Source: Xylocopa sonorina
Taxonomy: Eukaryota; Arthropoda; Insecta; Hymenoptera; Apidae
Direction: 5' to 3'
Length of the DNA stretch: 64,000 bases
Assembly: GCF_050948175.1 (NCBI RefSeq)
Contig: NC_135199.1
Coordinates: forward strand, 7,630,501-7,694,500
Both the position numbers and the translations under genes were made by a program. Below are positions 1 through 11,649 of the stretch, piece after piece (within the stretch, counting starts at the first letter, position 1; every line of letters begins with the position of its first letter). Under the pieces are notes generated by a model that worked only from the letters and a program-made list of their open reading frames with translations, was not told where the DNA came from and made no database searches.

Positions 1-637
1 GTATTACGTTTCAATTAAAATCCTGGTATCTTCGCGCAATCGACTCCGTAGAAAACTTGTACACGGGTCCACCTCTGAGTAACTGGCCGGTCGAGACGCG
101 ATTCGCTCGCGTAATTCTTCGTCTGAAACGCGGACGATCTTCGTTGGGCGACCGCCGCGTAAAACGACGGGCAAAATCGGCGTCGTTTCATTAAGTCGAA
201 GGTGAAACCCTCAAGGCGAACCTATCGGGGATGAACGATCTCTTTTTCTTGCACCGCAGAAAACAATTATCGAGCGGGTTGGCTCGCGAATCGCGCGATC
301 CGGCGCGGAGGTGGAACGCAGCCGCTTCGAGGGGCGCAACGAATCCTGGCGGAGATACCAAGCCTCGCGAACCAGTGAAATATAAACGACGCTGGCATTT
401 TAATTGCCGCGGCGTACGTAAATCTCGCCGCGGGTTTTCTTCGTTTCGCCGTGAAAAACCGCACGGAGGAGGGAGAGGCGTGGAGCCGCGCGCTGTACTC
501 TGCCCCGTTGATTGGAAGCGTCGATGCGTCTTAAATTGATGTGTTACTTATACGCGAGACCCCTTCTCGCTTAACGCCTTGTAATGCACGCTTTGATGGG
601 CTTCCAAGGTATTCTAACGATGAATCAACACGCTTAA
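1..637. other. Non-genic stretch, GC-rich
   Basis: No gene is recognised here. The segment is CpG-dense. Between about 231 and 539 both strands are open for 65-102 codons, which is what stop-poor CpG-rich DNA gives by chance. I see no conserved motif, repeat or RNA fold worth naming. Confidence 0.5.
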
Positions 638-1129
638 TCCCGCGTGGAAAGAACGTGTATCCTTGGAGAAGTAGATCGACTAACGATAGCGTTCAGGGGT
701 TGTGGCGTCCAGGTTCAGGTAGAACGAGATTCAAGCACTCAGTCGCTAATTACGGTGCTAATTGATTATTCTAGCGGAGAAAAAGACGAACAGGTGGGAA
801 AGCATATTTATGAAGACGTCGATGGCCATTTTTCCACGGGTGGAAACACTGATAAGGGGGAGGATCGATCGGGGGCGTGGGAGGCGAATGAAGAAACATC
901 GCGTCGAGTGTGTCGATATGATTTGTTGCTTGTTTCCCGCCTAACCGCTAACTGCCAGAGAGCAGACCATAATTTATTGCTATCTATGCCTGGCCAGACG
1001 TACCGTGCGCTCCAAACGAAAGAAGGGTGTACTCGAAAAATGAAACCCTTGGTAGCCCATAATTTTAGGGAATCGTACGAGACGACGATCGAGAAACGCG
1101 ATAGACAGGAGGATTTGTATAGCTGTTAA
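638..1129 (+). other. Unassigned ORF, 163 open codons, no ATG near the start
   Basis: The frame opens just after TAA at 635-637 and closes with TAA at 1127-1129. There is no ATG in the first half: the first usable start is a GTG at 644, so if it is real it would be an internal exon. The product is acidic and polar, with a run resembling KDEQVGKHIYEDVDGHFSTG near its centre, no signal peptide, no membrane segment and no motif I recognise. Possible internal splice donors are present (for example CAG followed by GTGGGA), but no convincing acceptor precedes the frame. The length is within what chance gives in this window, so coding status is doubtful. Confidence 0.12.
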
Positions 1130-1729
1130 CTCGCACTATCGCTGTGCCAATTGCGTTAACGTGCCAAGTAACAATGGCTCGCTGTGGACCTCGCAATAAC
1201 AAGATAACCATCCTACGTCACATATTCGCAGGTCTTTTTCGCCGCACACGTATCAACGTTTAGCAACTACCAGGAGACCGTCTTAGGAACGACGATCCCT
1301 GCAACGCGCGCTGTCCCACTTCTCGTTCGAGCGATCATTAAGCAAGCATCGAGCGAGTATCCACGAAGTCGTGAAACACGGCCACCGTCGAGAGCTCCAT
1401 TTTCACCGCTATAAATTTGTTCTTCCACTAAGCGCACCGCCGATTAGATCAATTAGAAACTTGTTTGTACTTTTCCCGCTTGAACAAAACCTCTTGCGGA
1501 CCCATTAGAAACTGTTTCGTTAAACAGAAACGCTCTGCGCAGATTTGCGACGTTTGTTCAAGCTTATCTCGCCAGTGATCGCTAATAAAAGAAGTTTATG
1601 AAACCACTAGATCGCGCGTTCGACGAATTTTATGGTGTCCGCCATTTTTGTAACAATTTTAAGACCCACTACTCTTGCTCGAACAAGGTGTGTACACGTA
1701 TTTAAATGCTACTTTAAGATGGTGGCACA

Positions 1730-2098
1730 ATGGAGCCGCGCAGACATCGTGACCCATTTAAACAGCCGTCTAAACGTTGGTTAAAGTACCGTAAAAGTGA
1801 TAAAACCAGAGTCCAAAGATGTTCTCGCCTCTCTAAGCTACACCATACACTCGCGATTTACAGTTACTTGGCCTACCCGCGCGAGACGTTCAACCCGTCC
1901 CCGTACGAAGATGCTGCGTTATCAGCGACTGATATCGGTCCTCGAGGAGAACGAACCTGCGCTGCTTCCTTCCAAACCTGCCTCCGCCAGCTGCCATCGA
2001 CGACTTACGTAATACGAATAAACATCCATGGGAACGAGCGACGAAAACTGAGAACTGGTATCGCCGCTTACGTTGCTAATTTAAATTCAGATAAATAG
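1730..2098 (+). other. Unassigned ATG-led ORF, 122 aa
   Basis: The frame starts at an ATG in a good insect initiation context (CACAATGG) and runs 122 codons to TAA. A TATTTAAAT word lies about 30 bp upstream at roughly 1699-1707. The product is basic, with no signal peptide, membrane segment or motif I recognise. A second frame overlaps it. The length is common for chance ORFs in this window. I record it because the start context and upstream AT word are better than for most others. Confidence 0.12.
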
Positions 2099-3843
2099 CG
2101 ATCCTCCCCGCCACCCGTGATTCCTAATGCTATGTAGATCGACGATCGAACAGTGCGATAGGTAAACGTCAGCTCGAAAGAAATCTAGTTCGCCAAGCCG
2201 CTACTCGCGACGATCCTATTTCAACGGAATGGAATTTCAACCAAACAGAATTCCCCATCGCAATCGTCCGTCCCGGCGATGGAAAGGCCATCCCAGCTTT
2301 CCCATCGATTCCACTCTCGCCTCTCGATCCCCTGTGCCCAAGTTTCTCAACGACGAGTCCCATGCAAATGGGTCGCGCTTTCGTTCGAGAGGCGCGCGAA
2401 TCCGACAGACGCGCGGGGCCTGACAGGGATGCGCACACAGGCGCACGTGACTTCCTGCAACGCGCGAGCGAGAGGCTCGCACGATCGTTGGGACAAGATG
2501 CGGCCGCGTGGGCGGTTTCGTTGCTTTCACTCGACAATACGCGCCTGGTAATTGGTATACGTACGGATAGCGCTCGGATGGGCGCACTGACTCGGCAGAA
2601 ATGTTCGATGATTTTACGCGGGGTCAGAAAAATCGGGATCGCCGTCCCGGAGGGCCTCTATGGGAAGTTTAGCCGGGAAACGATTCGACAAATTGGCTGC
2701 AGCGTTAAATTTTAACGAGCTGCGCGGAGGCACGTGTATGAATCAATTGTACGCGGTCATTTATTATTTAAATGGTGGCGATCTGCGATGGACGGCGGTA
2801 ATGGTAACGGAGTTTGCGCTAATGATCCGACGAATCGACCGGGGGTATAATAAATACATCAGACGCAATAATTTCTCGCTGTATATCCGCGTTTCATGGA
2901 ACACTGGGCGTGTTGGTACTGTTGGGTGCAAGGTTTGGAATAGAGTTATGCATTCGATCGTTTAGAGCCTAGATAAATTTCTCGTTGGTCCCAGAGCATT
3001 CTTTATGGGTAATAAATTTCTGCGTCGTAAATTAACTTTATCCTGTCGCTCTTGCGATTCTTTACAAACCTTCTTCCGTGAACGTTTAATTATAAATATA
3101 CATTTTTCGATGCAACCCTGGGTTAATTAAGTTCCTTGTATGAAAAAAAAAAAGAAAGACACGAGAAATAGCCTATACATCCCACGTGTTTGAAAGCCAC
3201 AGAAATTTACCTCGAAAAACCGACCAGCAGAAACCGTCGAACAATAGAAATTCATTTGGGCGTCGTGGAGTCCGTACTGACCCCGCCCAGAACGCACAAA
3301 AACCCCCAGGTTTTACGAGACAATAGAAGACAGACCGTAAAGCGACTAAAACACTGACCTCTCCCCCGCAGTATTTTATTTTCCACCCCACGACGCCGCC
3401 ACGCACAATACCATTAACCGGACGCGCGGCCAAACTGCCGCTGCTACCATCGACGTTCACGGCTCTACGTCAAATAACTCTTCGTTACGCCAACTTTTCC
3501 CGCTCGCAAGCAAACAGAGAACAACGGCTTCCGTTGTGCTCGCTTAGAAACGGGGATGAAGGCGAGCTACCACAACGTTGTCGCGCCGTATTCTACCTGG
3601 ACCTCGCGTTCATTGGATAACGTACCACTCTAGCCGCTGCCAAAAAGGAAACGAACGAAATCGAAAGGGGGGAAAAACCCGCCAGGGAGGGAAGAGAAAA
3701 ACCGTAAAGAGGTGGAGAGAGGCTCTCGAGGTTTTCGATAAAACTTATAGTCCTTATAAACCATCGCGGGGACAGTGCAGCGGCAGGCTGCACGCAAAGG
3801 GGCAGAGGAGGAACATGCACTTTATAATAATAGTAAAAATGAC

Positions 3844-3858
3844 GCGGCGGCGGCGGCG
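3844..3858. repeat. (GCG)5 trinucleotide repeat
   Basis: Five GCG/CGG units in a row follow an AT-rich patch with TAATAATAG. It is a short microsatellite and not inside a convincing ORF. Confidence 0.8.
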
Positions 3859-5079
3859 CAGCATGCGAACTTCTTGCATGCAAATGGATTGCAGGTAGGC
3901 TGGTAGGTACCTCGGTATCCCGTGTGCAACACGAATATATATACGTTGCTCCGTAGCGAAGCGTATTTCACCGGGCTACCAGGCCATTCGGCGCGTCCCA
4001 GCCCGCTCTTTCAAACCCGCCGCTCGATTTCACCCTCCGTGCTTGCTCCCACCAGCGAGGCCTCCCCCTTTCCCGTAAGGCGATGTTTATGCGACGATTA
4101 TTGAAATAATTGTAACGCCTATAGCCGTCGTGCGCGAACGCCAGGCTTTACGGGTGTAATCATTGTCGAACGGAACACCAGCCCTGCCGATCTTTACGAG
4201 CCCGTTATTTATTCGGATCGTCGACAAATTGCGAGGTGGACGGTCGCTTTGGCGCAAAGGTTGCCTCTGCGAGATTGAGATTTAATGTCCTCGGTGTCAG
4301 GGTGGTCCGTTCTTCCCCAGATTCCATCACGGATCGTCGATATCATTTATCTTCTTCAATTACTGCTTCGATTATTTTGTATCGTAGAATTCGTGCTGTG
4401 ATTCGTGGATGTTTAGAGATGATGATAGGTAAATAATCCAAAGGGAACGCGTAGTGTTCGGTTCTCCGTTCGATTTCACCTCGACGCGATTCCGTTTCGC
4501 GTATTGAGTCCTCCGCCGCGAGTTTCGAGGCGATCCGCGATAAGCATCCGGTGCATTGTTATTAAATGCCATTCGAAGGCTAGCCGCGAGCGGGAAGTGT
4601 ATTTCACCGGTAATCCTAAAGTACGTCGCGTAAATAAGAAGGTGCGCTGGGTGTAGTTGACGCGATCGGCTTCTGGTAGCGGCTATATGGGACGCCATGA
4701 ACGCATTCAGACGCACCGTGAGATGCGAGCTGCATCCGAGGGGATACCCACGCGCACGCTCGCGAGCACTTTCCTGCGTCGTTTCGATCCATACAGGCCT
4801 CGATAAGGAGGAACAGAAGAATGGAACATGCAGAACGTTCGCGGCGCGAATCGCGCGGGAGATCTGCCCGCGAGTGTAATAAAGATATCGTTTATTGTGC
4901 AGATTCGATCGATAGGAAAATGTAACTCCGGATCAACACGATGTGGAGCAGCGATTTAACAGGCTCGAAGCAGCCTTCTATCGGGTATCTTCGATGTTCC
5001 TCGAAGACTTTCAAACAAGTGACGAGGAGGCAAATCGAGTGTATACTTTATCGTACATCGTCAAGCGTACGCTGATGAT

Positions 5080-5093
5080 CGTTCGATCGAACG
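5080..5093. other. Perfect 14-bp palindrome
   Basis: CGTTCGATCGAACG reads the same on both strands. CGATCG-type words are common in this genome, so it may be chance. It could also be a dimeric binding site. Confidence 0.6.
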
Positions 5094-6194
5094 CAAGCTT
5101 TAAAAATTCCTGGATAATTATTAAACGTTACTTCTGAATCGCAATTACAGCTCCAAGCTTCCTGTTACTCGTTCCTCGCGCTGTACAGCAAGAATCCGCG
5201 AATAAAAAGCAAACGAGCGAGTACCACCTCGTGCCACGGTAAACGCGCGCGTTAAGAGGTATTTAAACACCGACGGCGTATTGCGCACCGGCCAAAATAC
5301 CCAACACCGAATCACTGCGCTTACGCATACCCCGTTAATTGATCGTACGCACGCGATTTTGATATTTACGATCGTTTCGCGGTCGCACGGAACGATCGCG
5401 TGGACCGAGGGATCGTTAAGAAGCTTCGTGGAAGGTCCAGCGTTGATTTTTGGCGCGTGAACGAGCGATCGAGCCACCGTGTACGCGGTGATACGTCGCG
5501 TGATTCTTGGAAGACCGATTAAAGGCTACTCGGAGGACGTTGGACACCTGTGCAGCTCGCACGAACGCATCTGCCGCGTGTCATCCCTCGAGGATGCTGC
5601 GTTTCTTGAGGAATGTCCGAACGAACAGCGCGCATCGACGGCTCGGTCCACTCTACGAGCAGGAGCCATCGTGAACGTGAAAAATCTCCTGTCAACGACG
5701 ATCATCGAGTAATATTCACGACTCAGGACGTTTGAGAGTACGCTGATGACTCGTCGCCAACCAGAGACGACTGTTGACCGATTGGACGACGGAATCTTAA
5801 CGCGTGACATCAGACAGAGAAGACTCCTGATCGTTTGGAGGTTGACGGAAATTTTGTAGTCAGACCGTGCCCGAGGGAGTCGCTTCTCGAATGGAATGAC
5901 GCGAGCTGCTGGATGAGCTGTCGTCGCGTTTAACAGTAACTCTTGCTCGGCTACTTCGACTATGAATACACTCTGCTGAAGCTATCAACAGTTGAGACAT
6001 AGTCCAAGTAATTTCTTTGGCAAAACTTAACGATCACGGTAAATAACTGATATTAACGAAAATAAAAGAACGTTTCCGTGGTATTGGCGTGGAAATTCCG
6101 TGGAATCGTCGAGATTTCAAGAAAAGCGAATCTAAGTTGGTCCTTCCATTAGCAACACCGCCATAACAGGCGAACTTTTACCATCGTCACTTAC

Positions 6195-6424
6195 CAGCAC
6201 AGGTTAGTACCAAGAGAACCAAAAGAAATCTCAGACCCATTAACGTTATCGTTCGCCAATGATAATCGAACTCGCACCTCGCCACGACCACCATCCAAGT
6301 GCGGCGATTCTTTTCGTTTCGAGGCATTATTCATCGCTCGAGCCAGCTGTCGACCGGGTGGTACACCCACAGAGAGTGTTCGCCACCGTGGGTGGATTAT
6401 ATTATGCAATTTCTCGAACAGCAC
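6195..6424 (-). other. Unassigned minus-strand ORF ending at a strong splice donor
   Basis: On the minus strand an open frame of about 77 codons runs from 6424 downwards. It meets TGCTG followed by GTAAGTG, a near-ideal 5' splice site, with the exon boundary at 6195. The stop codon of the frame is the TAA inside the donor, as expected if the exon really ends there. There is no ATG at the upstream edge, so it would be an internal or partial exon. A pyrimidine-leaning stretch precedes GAG at about 6414-6416. The predicted residues are basic and polar with no known motif. The donor is the only real support. Confidence 0.12.
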
Positions 6425-7694
6425 CGGCGCGGTGTAAGCACAAGGGATTAGGATTGTAGCAGCGTATCAGAGGAAGCGGTCACGCACGTACGCCGGTAGC
6501 TGCGCGTCTTGTAATCGTCGGATGCTGCGAACGCGTCGGATGCGGGAACGCCGGTCGGAAGATAAATTTTGTCCGCGATAATCGTCGCGACCATCGACCA
6601 GTGCGTTTGAATAATTTGATATCCCCGATACCATACTCGGCGGAGCTCGAGGTGCGAGAGAACGGCGGCGTCCGTATCGGAAATTACGTGAATAACGATC
6701 GACTGCGTGACATTGTACAAGCACTTCCGTAGACGACGATCTCCCGTGTGAAATCTACCGCCTCTTGGTAATAAGAAAGATTTACGAACATTAAACCGAC
6801 CAACTTTACGCGGCTGTCTCTTTTTCGAGAAGCTGTAAAATCTAGATCTTACGAAGTAAATTGTTATCGCTCGAGGGACGCGAGCGTGGAATCTTCCTGC
6901 ACCTCGCGCCGTTCATTGGTAGCAGTATCTACGTAGGAACGTCGCGATTTTTACATTCCACAGGCAGGAATGCGCGTAAGAAACGTCCAGGAAGCATAAC
7001 GATAAGTCCAATGAAAAAGTTTGCACGTGGCTGGCAAATTAGCGAGACAGGCCTTTCCATCTCCCCTTAATACGGATAATAACTCACAGAAATGAGTCGC
7101 AAGAAAGTTGAAAGATAAATGGAAACCTCTCGATTAAACACCTGTTCAGCGATTCCAGGCGGCGTGAGTCATCTCGCGCATAATTGCACGAATTCCATCC
7201 GGTGACTCGCGTTCGACTCGAGAGTGAAATTAGCACGACGCGATACGCGATCGAGAATCGCTGCTACGATGAATCGGTCGATGCTTTCGCTGAACGGCGT
7301 CCGCTCGAAAAACCGACAGAAGACGGTCCATCAGACGGTTTTGCTTTCCTTCAGCGAGGCCTTTCTTCCAGCCATTAAACGGCGCGCATGCATGGGAACC
7401 GTTAGGTGAAAGGGAACGGTGAATCGAAGAAACTCTTTCGCCGTGCCGCGAGATTGTCTCGCAATTCAACGGTAGGTGGGTACACACCTTCGATAGAGAG
7501 ACCCACGGCAATAACTTACGACCGCCATACCACCGGTTCGACTGTCCTGGAATCGTTCGATCGGCCCAACAGACATTTTTCCTTTCGCCTCGCCTAGCGA
7601 GAACCCTAGAGCACCTTTTCGCGCGATCCCAATCGTTCGCGCCCATGCAAATCGATCCACTTTTCAAACGTCTCAAGGGTTAAATGTCCACGCA

Positions 7695-7707
7695 CGCGCG
7701 CGCGCGC
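7695..7707. repeat. (CG)n microsatellite
   Basis: A pure alternating CG tract of 13 bp follows CGCA. Alternating purine-pyrimidine DNA of this kind can adopt Z-form. Confidence 0.75.
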
Positions 7708-8826
7708 CTGCATTCACAGTCAATTATCGATATTTACGACACGATCTCGATTTTAAGATCATATAATTATGGAAGTGGATTTACGAGTGAAGTTCTTCCA
7801 ATTCGAACGATCCTTCGCATTCTTTTCGATCACGCGATGCGACGTGAATTTCTGTGATTCGATTGATACATGCTAACTCATTCGATTCCTTTGATACATC
7901 CCAGGTTTACATAATACGAACAATATATAATACGAACGTAATCCCCAGCATTCGCATGATACAAGTCGTTAAATCGAAATTATGCACGCTTTATACTGGG
8001 CGGTCACGAATTCCGAGGCGCTGCAAGTGGAAATGGGAACCGAAGCGAGGGTGCCCCTCGGCTGGCATAAATTCAAGGCAACGCGAGTTTATCCCGTAAT
8101 GCTGAAATTTATCGAATAATGAATATCCATTGACACTGGCAAGTGTACCGCCCGCGTGCGTGTATTCGCGTGGCCTGTAAATCCAGGATCTATGACGCAG
8201 TGAATACCCACAACCGCGGTTGCGCATTGATCGCGCGAGATAACCGATCGCCTGGATAAAACACAGGTCGAAATATATCGTTACGATTCCATTCGAACAA
8301 ACATCTACACCGTGCATTAACGGGAGCCTTGTGCACGCAAAAATATAGCCACTTAGAAACTCTATTTACGTTCGCAGAAATGAGAATCCGGGTAAAAATC
8401 AGCGTCCAATCGCAGCTTGAACCATTCGAAAGTCCGCGAGCGAATTTACGCGCCGATCTTAGTCGCAGTTAACCAGCTCGATGGCGATCCTCTCCGAAAT
8501 ATGCGAAGAACCCGCTTCCAGACAGCTAGGAGCGAAGCGTTCGCGCCCAGTGACTCTAAAAATCCGCGAAACCCGTTCCCCGAGGCAGCGGAATTCGCGT
8601 TTGCGAAATGAATTACCACGCGTATTAACGCGTTGCGCGCCAGGACGCGTGTGGCGCGGACCAGCCGCGATCTGTCCCGACGCGTCTCGCGCACGCTCAC
8701 CTGCACCTGCTTTATTAACACGCTCGTGTCTTCTAGAAACCGCGCGCAGAGCTCGCGTAGAAACCGCGCGCGGAGGCACGCGGGGCCGTCTCCGCTCGGT
8801 TTTCACGCGAGCCTCGCCCGACGGCC

Positions 8827-8872
8827 GGAAAGGAGGGAAAAGAAGAGGAAAAGAAGACGGAGAGAAAAAAGG
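8827..8872 (+). repeat. Polypurine tract
   Basis: Forty-six bases are purines on the plus strand except for one C at 8858. They follow a CpG-dense patch. Such tracts can act as GAGA-type binding regions or form triplex DNA. I cannot tell which applies here. Confidence 0.65.
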
Positions 8873-9367
8873 TACGCGTTAAATTATCGGCATAGCCGGT
8901 GTCACGGGTCTGGCGTGTATATTTCAGAGCCCGTGGGCTCGCGTCGGTGATCTCTCCGCGAATACGTAGCTGATGTTACCGTGAATGCATAGCCGTGGCG
9001 CAACGTTGCACCTATAACGCCTGGCCCTTTGTATAATCATAAATCTCTGGGCGGGATGGTGAAAAATCCCGGGCTTATTCGCGCCGCGTCGCCTCGTATC
9101 GGATGTCCGGGGAATGTTTAACCATTTACGGTTTCCCTGATAATTTACTCTGGTCGTTAGCACGAGAGCACGATTTTTGCAGCCGCCTCGCGCGGCGAAC
9201 GGTTAAATTGGCTTCGCCAAAGGGACGAAGGGACTGCTGGCAGAACGTATGGAGGCGTTAAGGGCTCCCCGTGCACCGTCACGCTTTTATATTACGATAG
9301 ATAACGTACAAGCGACGCGAGACGCGTTTAGGAGACAAATTTCTGAACGCGCGCGTACCGCGATCGA

Positions 9368-9402
9368 CGTCCCTGCTCGAATGGTCGGTTTGAGCAGGGA
9401 CG
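9368..9402 (+). other. Perfect 11-bp stem hairpin with 13-nt loop
   Basis: CGTCCCTGCTC at 9368-9378 pairs exactly with GAGCAGGGACG at 9392-9402. The loop contains TGGTCGG (9382-9388), which is exactly complementary to CCGACCA at 9437-9443, so a pseudoknot is possible in RNA. A second imperfect stem pairs 9413-9420 with 9435-9442 (7 of 8). The stem is too short for a standard pre-miRNA. It could be a structured RNA, a binding-site dyad or chance. Confidence 0.55.
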
Positions 9403-9838
9403 CTTTGTTTTTGGGCGGACTACTTGGCTCTGCGGTCCGACCAAACTGACTGTAACCACTGAAACCGCGAATACAAGCGTTTTTTTCTTTTTAGATGCAC
9501 TCTAATAAGTACTTCTTGGTGAGAGGTGTTTCCGAAATTTAGCGGTGGAATTTTAGCCAGGCGCCATTACAGATAACGCGGTGGGAAATATTCGCGATGG
9601 CGTTTATGAGATGAATGTAGGGTGAGATGGCGGAGCGTAGTAATGGAATTAGGATTAATTGCTTTAAAACTATTTGTATCTCTCGATCCCCTCGAGGATG
9701 CGAGGAGATAACGTTCTCTCGAGGAGAGAACCTCCAGTGGATTGTTTGAATTTATGAGTGGCAGGAGATTATCTGCGATAGGTCGACTGAAATTACGCAG
9801 ATCTATCTCGCTTCTCATGATTGTACGGGCCGCGGTAA

Positions 9839-10327
9839 CGTGTACGCGAGTCAAGCGACGAGTACGTACAGGAAACTTTCCCAGGCATTAAACGGCGTCG
9901 TGAATACCGGCAAAAAGTGACAGATCTTTCGTTCAACTACCGTTCCGACGATTTCAGAGCGCGATCGCTTGGGAAACGATCCCCCTCGCGCGGTCGCGAC
10001 GGGCTCAAGGAAACGGGGCTCCAGGAATTTCAGCATCCTCTGGAAACGGGCATCGACGATTTTCCTTTAAACACTTCAGCCGACACTTGCGAAACCGAAA
10101 CGATTACGTTCAGGAAATACCACAATCGCCTCAATCAAAATTCTCGAAAACACGCGTTACCAAGGAAAAATAAATTATATAATCACTTGTCGCACGCGCA
10201 CCAGATACCTTGGAAATCTCTTTACCAAAATCAGAATTCTACACTGACCTCTGTAAAAAAAATCACTCTCGAATTGAACATTCCAGCTGAACAACCAAAG
10301 GAACCGATGCGACGCGTGGCTAAGTAA
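9839..10327 (+). other. Unassigned open frame, 163 codons, ending on a GTAAGT donor
   Basis: The frame opens after TAA at 9836-9838 and ends in TAA at 10325-10327. That stop lies inside CTAAGTAAGT, a strong 5' splice site with the boundary after 10323, so the open frame could be an exon 3' end. The first M-like start is a GTG at 9917 and there is no early ATG. The predicted residues are polar and low in hydrophobics, with Asn, Gln, Lys and Glu throughout, like a disordered region. No signal, membrane segment or known motif is visible. A weak acceptor (TTTCAG at about 9952-9957) falls inside it. It is among the better exon candidates here but remains unproven. Confidence 0.17.
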
Positions 10328-11628
10328 GTCGTTGGTGGAAACGCGAATCAAAATACACGCAGAAACGATACTAAACGGAATGGAAGGAGGATCGATCGAG
10401 CCGCCACGAGGGAAGGGCAACAAAGGTGTACGCGAAAACAAGCGGTTACTTCATCGAAGAATTCCTATCTCGACGAGGATCTGTGGTAACTGGCGATCCT
10501 CGTTTGACGATTCGAATCCCCGATTCGCGTGTTCGATAATCATCTCGACGCACAGCGCAGCGCGTGCGGCGGCTAACGTTTACGTGCCGACGTACGCGGA
10601 GGAGCGTCCACGCGATTCCAGACGCGGGGTTGTCGAACCTGCTCGCGCGAGATCCCGCAATTTCCACGGGCGGAAGCGCGAACGCGGTGTTTCTTCGATT
10701 GCCAGCCAACTTTGATTACCCAGCTGCGGTATCGCGGTGGCTGGGATAGCTGTATCGAACGCTCGCCAAGGGAATGCCTGTAGAATTCCATTTATGGAAA
10801 TCAATTGGCTTTTTTCCTCGGTTTTTCATCGTTTTTCTTCGACGAATATTTTTGCGAGGCGAAGAATCGTTGCGGATGGAGTACCGTTACGAAAGAGTCT
10901 CCCGTTGGAACGCAGAGGAATTAGTAAACGGTACATTAACAATTTATGGCGCGGGTGATTCTTCCTAGATGCGGGATATCTTCGTCGCAGGACTAACATA
11001 TTCTTTCCACGGCCATAGTTGCACAGAATATTTTATTGTTCGAGATGCTTTGGAATCTTTCGAGTTTCGAACGTGCAACAGTTTCCAATGGAAGATTAAA
11101 ATATACTATTTCTGCCAATTTTTCCAGTAATCAGCGTGTATCTGCGTACAGCTTCACCACTCCACACCACTTAAGAAACAGGATGGCAAAAAAATTGCTT
11201 GCGTAATAATTGCACTTCTACTGAACGCAATTCTACTTAAAAATTCAAGGAGACTGAAAATTAGCCGGACGAGAATTACCAACTCGCGACGAATCGAAAA
11301 TTGCATCTCGTTCAATCGATCGCGACGAGGCTCTCGTAAAACGTAACGTTCGATCCCGATTGACTTTCGATCGGAGTAGAAATCTGGCTCGTTCCGACGG
11401 TTTTAATCGTCCAACTTTCGCGACACCGATCGTTCGAACCGATCGCTGCGTTCGTGCTTTATGACTCATCCGCGCAATCGCGATCGTCGAACGCAATCGG
11501 CGTCTTTAAACGACGCGGTTGCGTAACTCGGTCGACAGAGAGGGACGAAACGAGGAGTTCGCCAGAGGATTTCAATTATTCGGCTGATTTACGGGCCGAT
11601 TTAGATCGCTGCTCTGATTGAGAATGGT

Positions 11629-11649
11629 CGACGACGACGACGACGACGA
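11629..11649. repeat. (CGA)7 trinucleotide repeat
   Basis: Seven perfect CGA units, starting just after TGGT, are followed by AACCGTG. It is not in a convincing ORF. Confidence 0.85.

Larger units (their letters stand above)
1130..6194. other. Non-genic stretch with small repeats
   Basis: No gene is recognised apart from a weak ATG-led ORF at 1730-2098. 2230-2560 is very CpG-dense, and several frames on both strands are open there. 2700-3160 is AT-richer and ends in an 11-A run at 3143-3153. About 3645-3730 is purine-rich on the plus strand, and a short CGG repeat lies at 3844-3858. A perfect 14-bp palindrome sits at 5080-5093. The rest is unremarkable unique sequence. Confidence 0.45.
6425..9838. 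other. Non-genic stretch with low-complexity tracts and a hairpin
   Basis: No gene is recognised. It holds a (CG)n tract at 7695-7707, a DRE-like TATCGATA at 7725-7732, a purine-only tract with one interruption at 8827-8872, and a perfect 11-bp hairpin at 9368-9402. ORFs around 7230-7680 and 8446-8950 overlap on both strands and look like chance frames. Confidence 0.45.

Noticed and set aside
2169..2587. Overlapping ORFs of 90-122 codons on both strands
   Set aside because: CpG-dense sequence depletes stops in all frames; no motif and no strand preference.
3143..3153. A run of 11 A considered as a retroelement tail
   Set aside because: No LINE or SINE body upstream and no target-site duplication seen; similar short A runs occur near 17006, 32093, 43989 and 51945.
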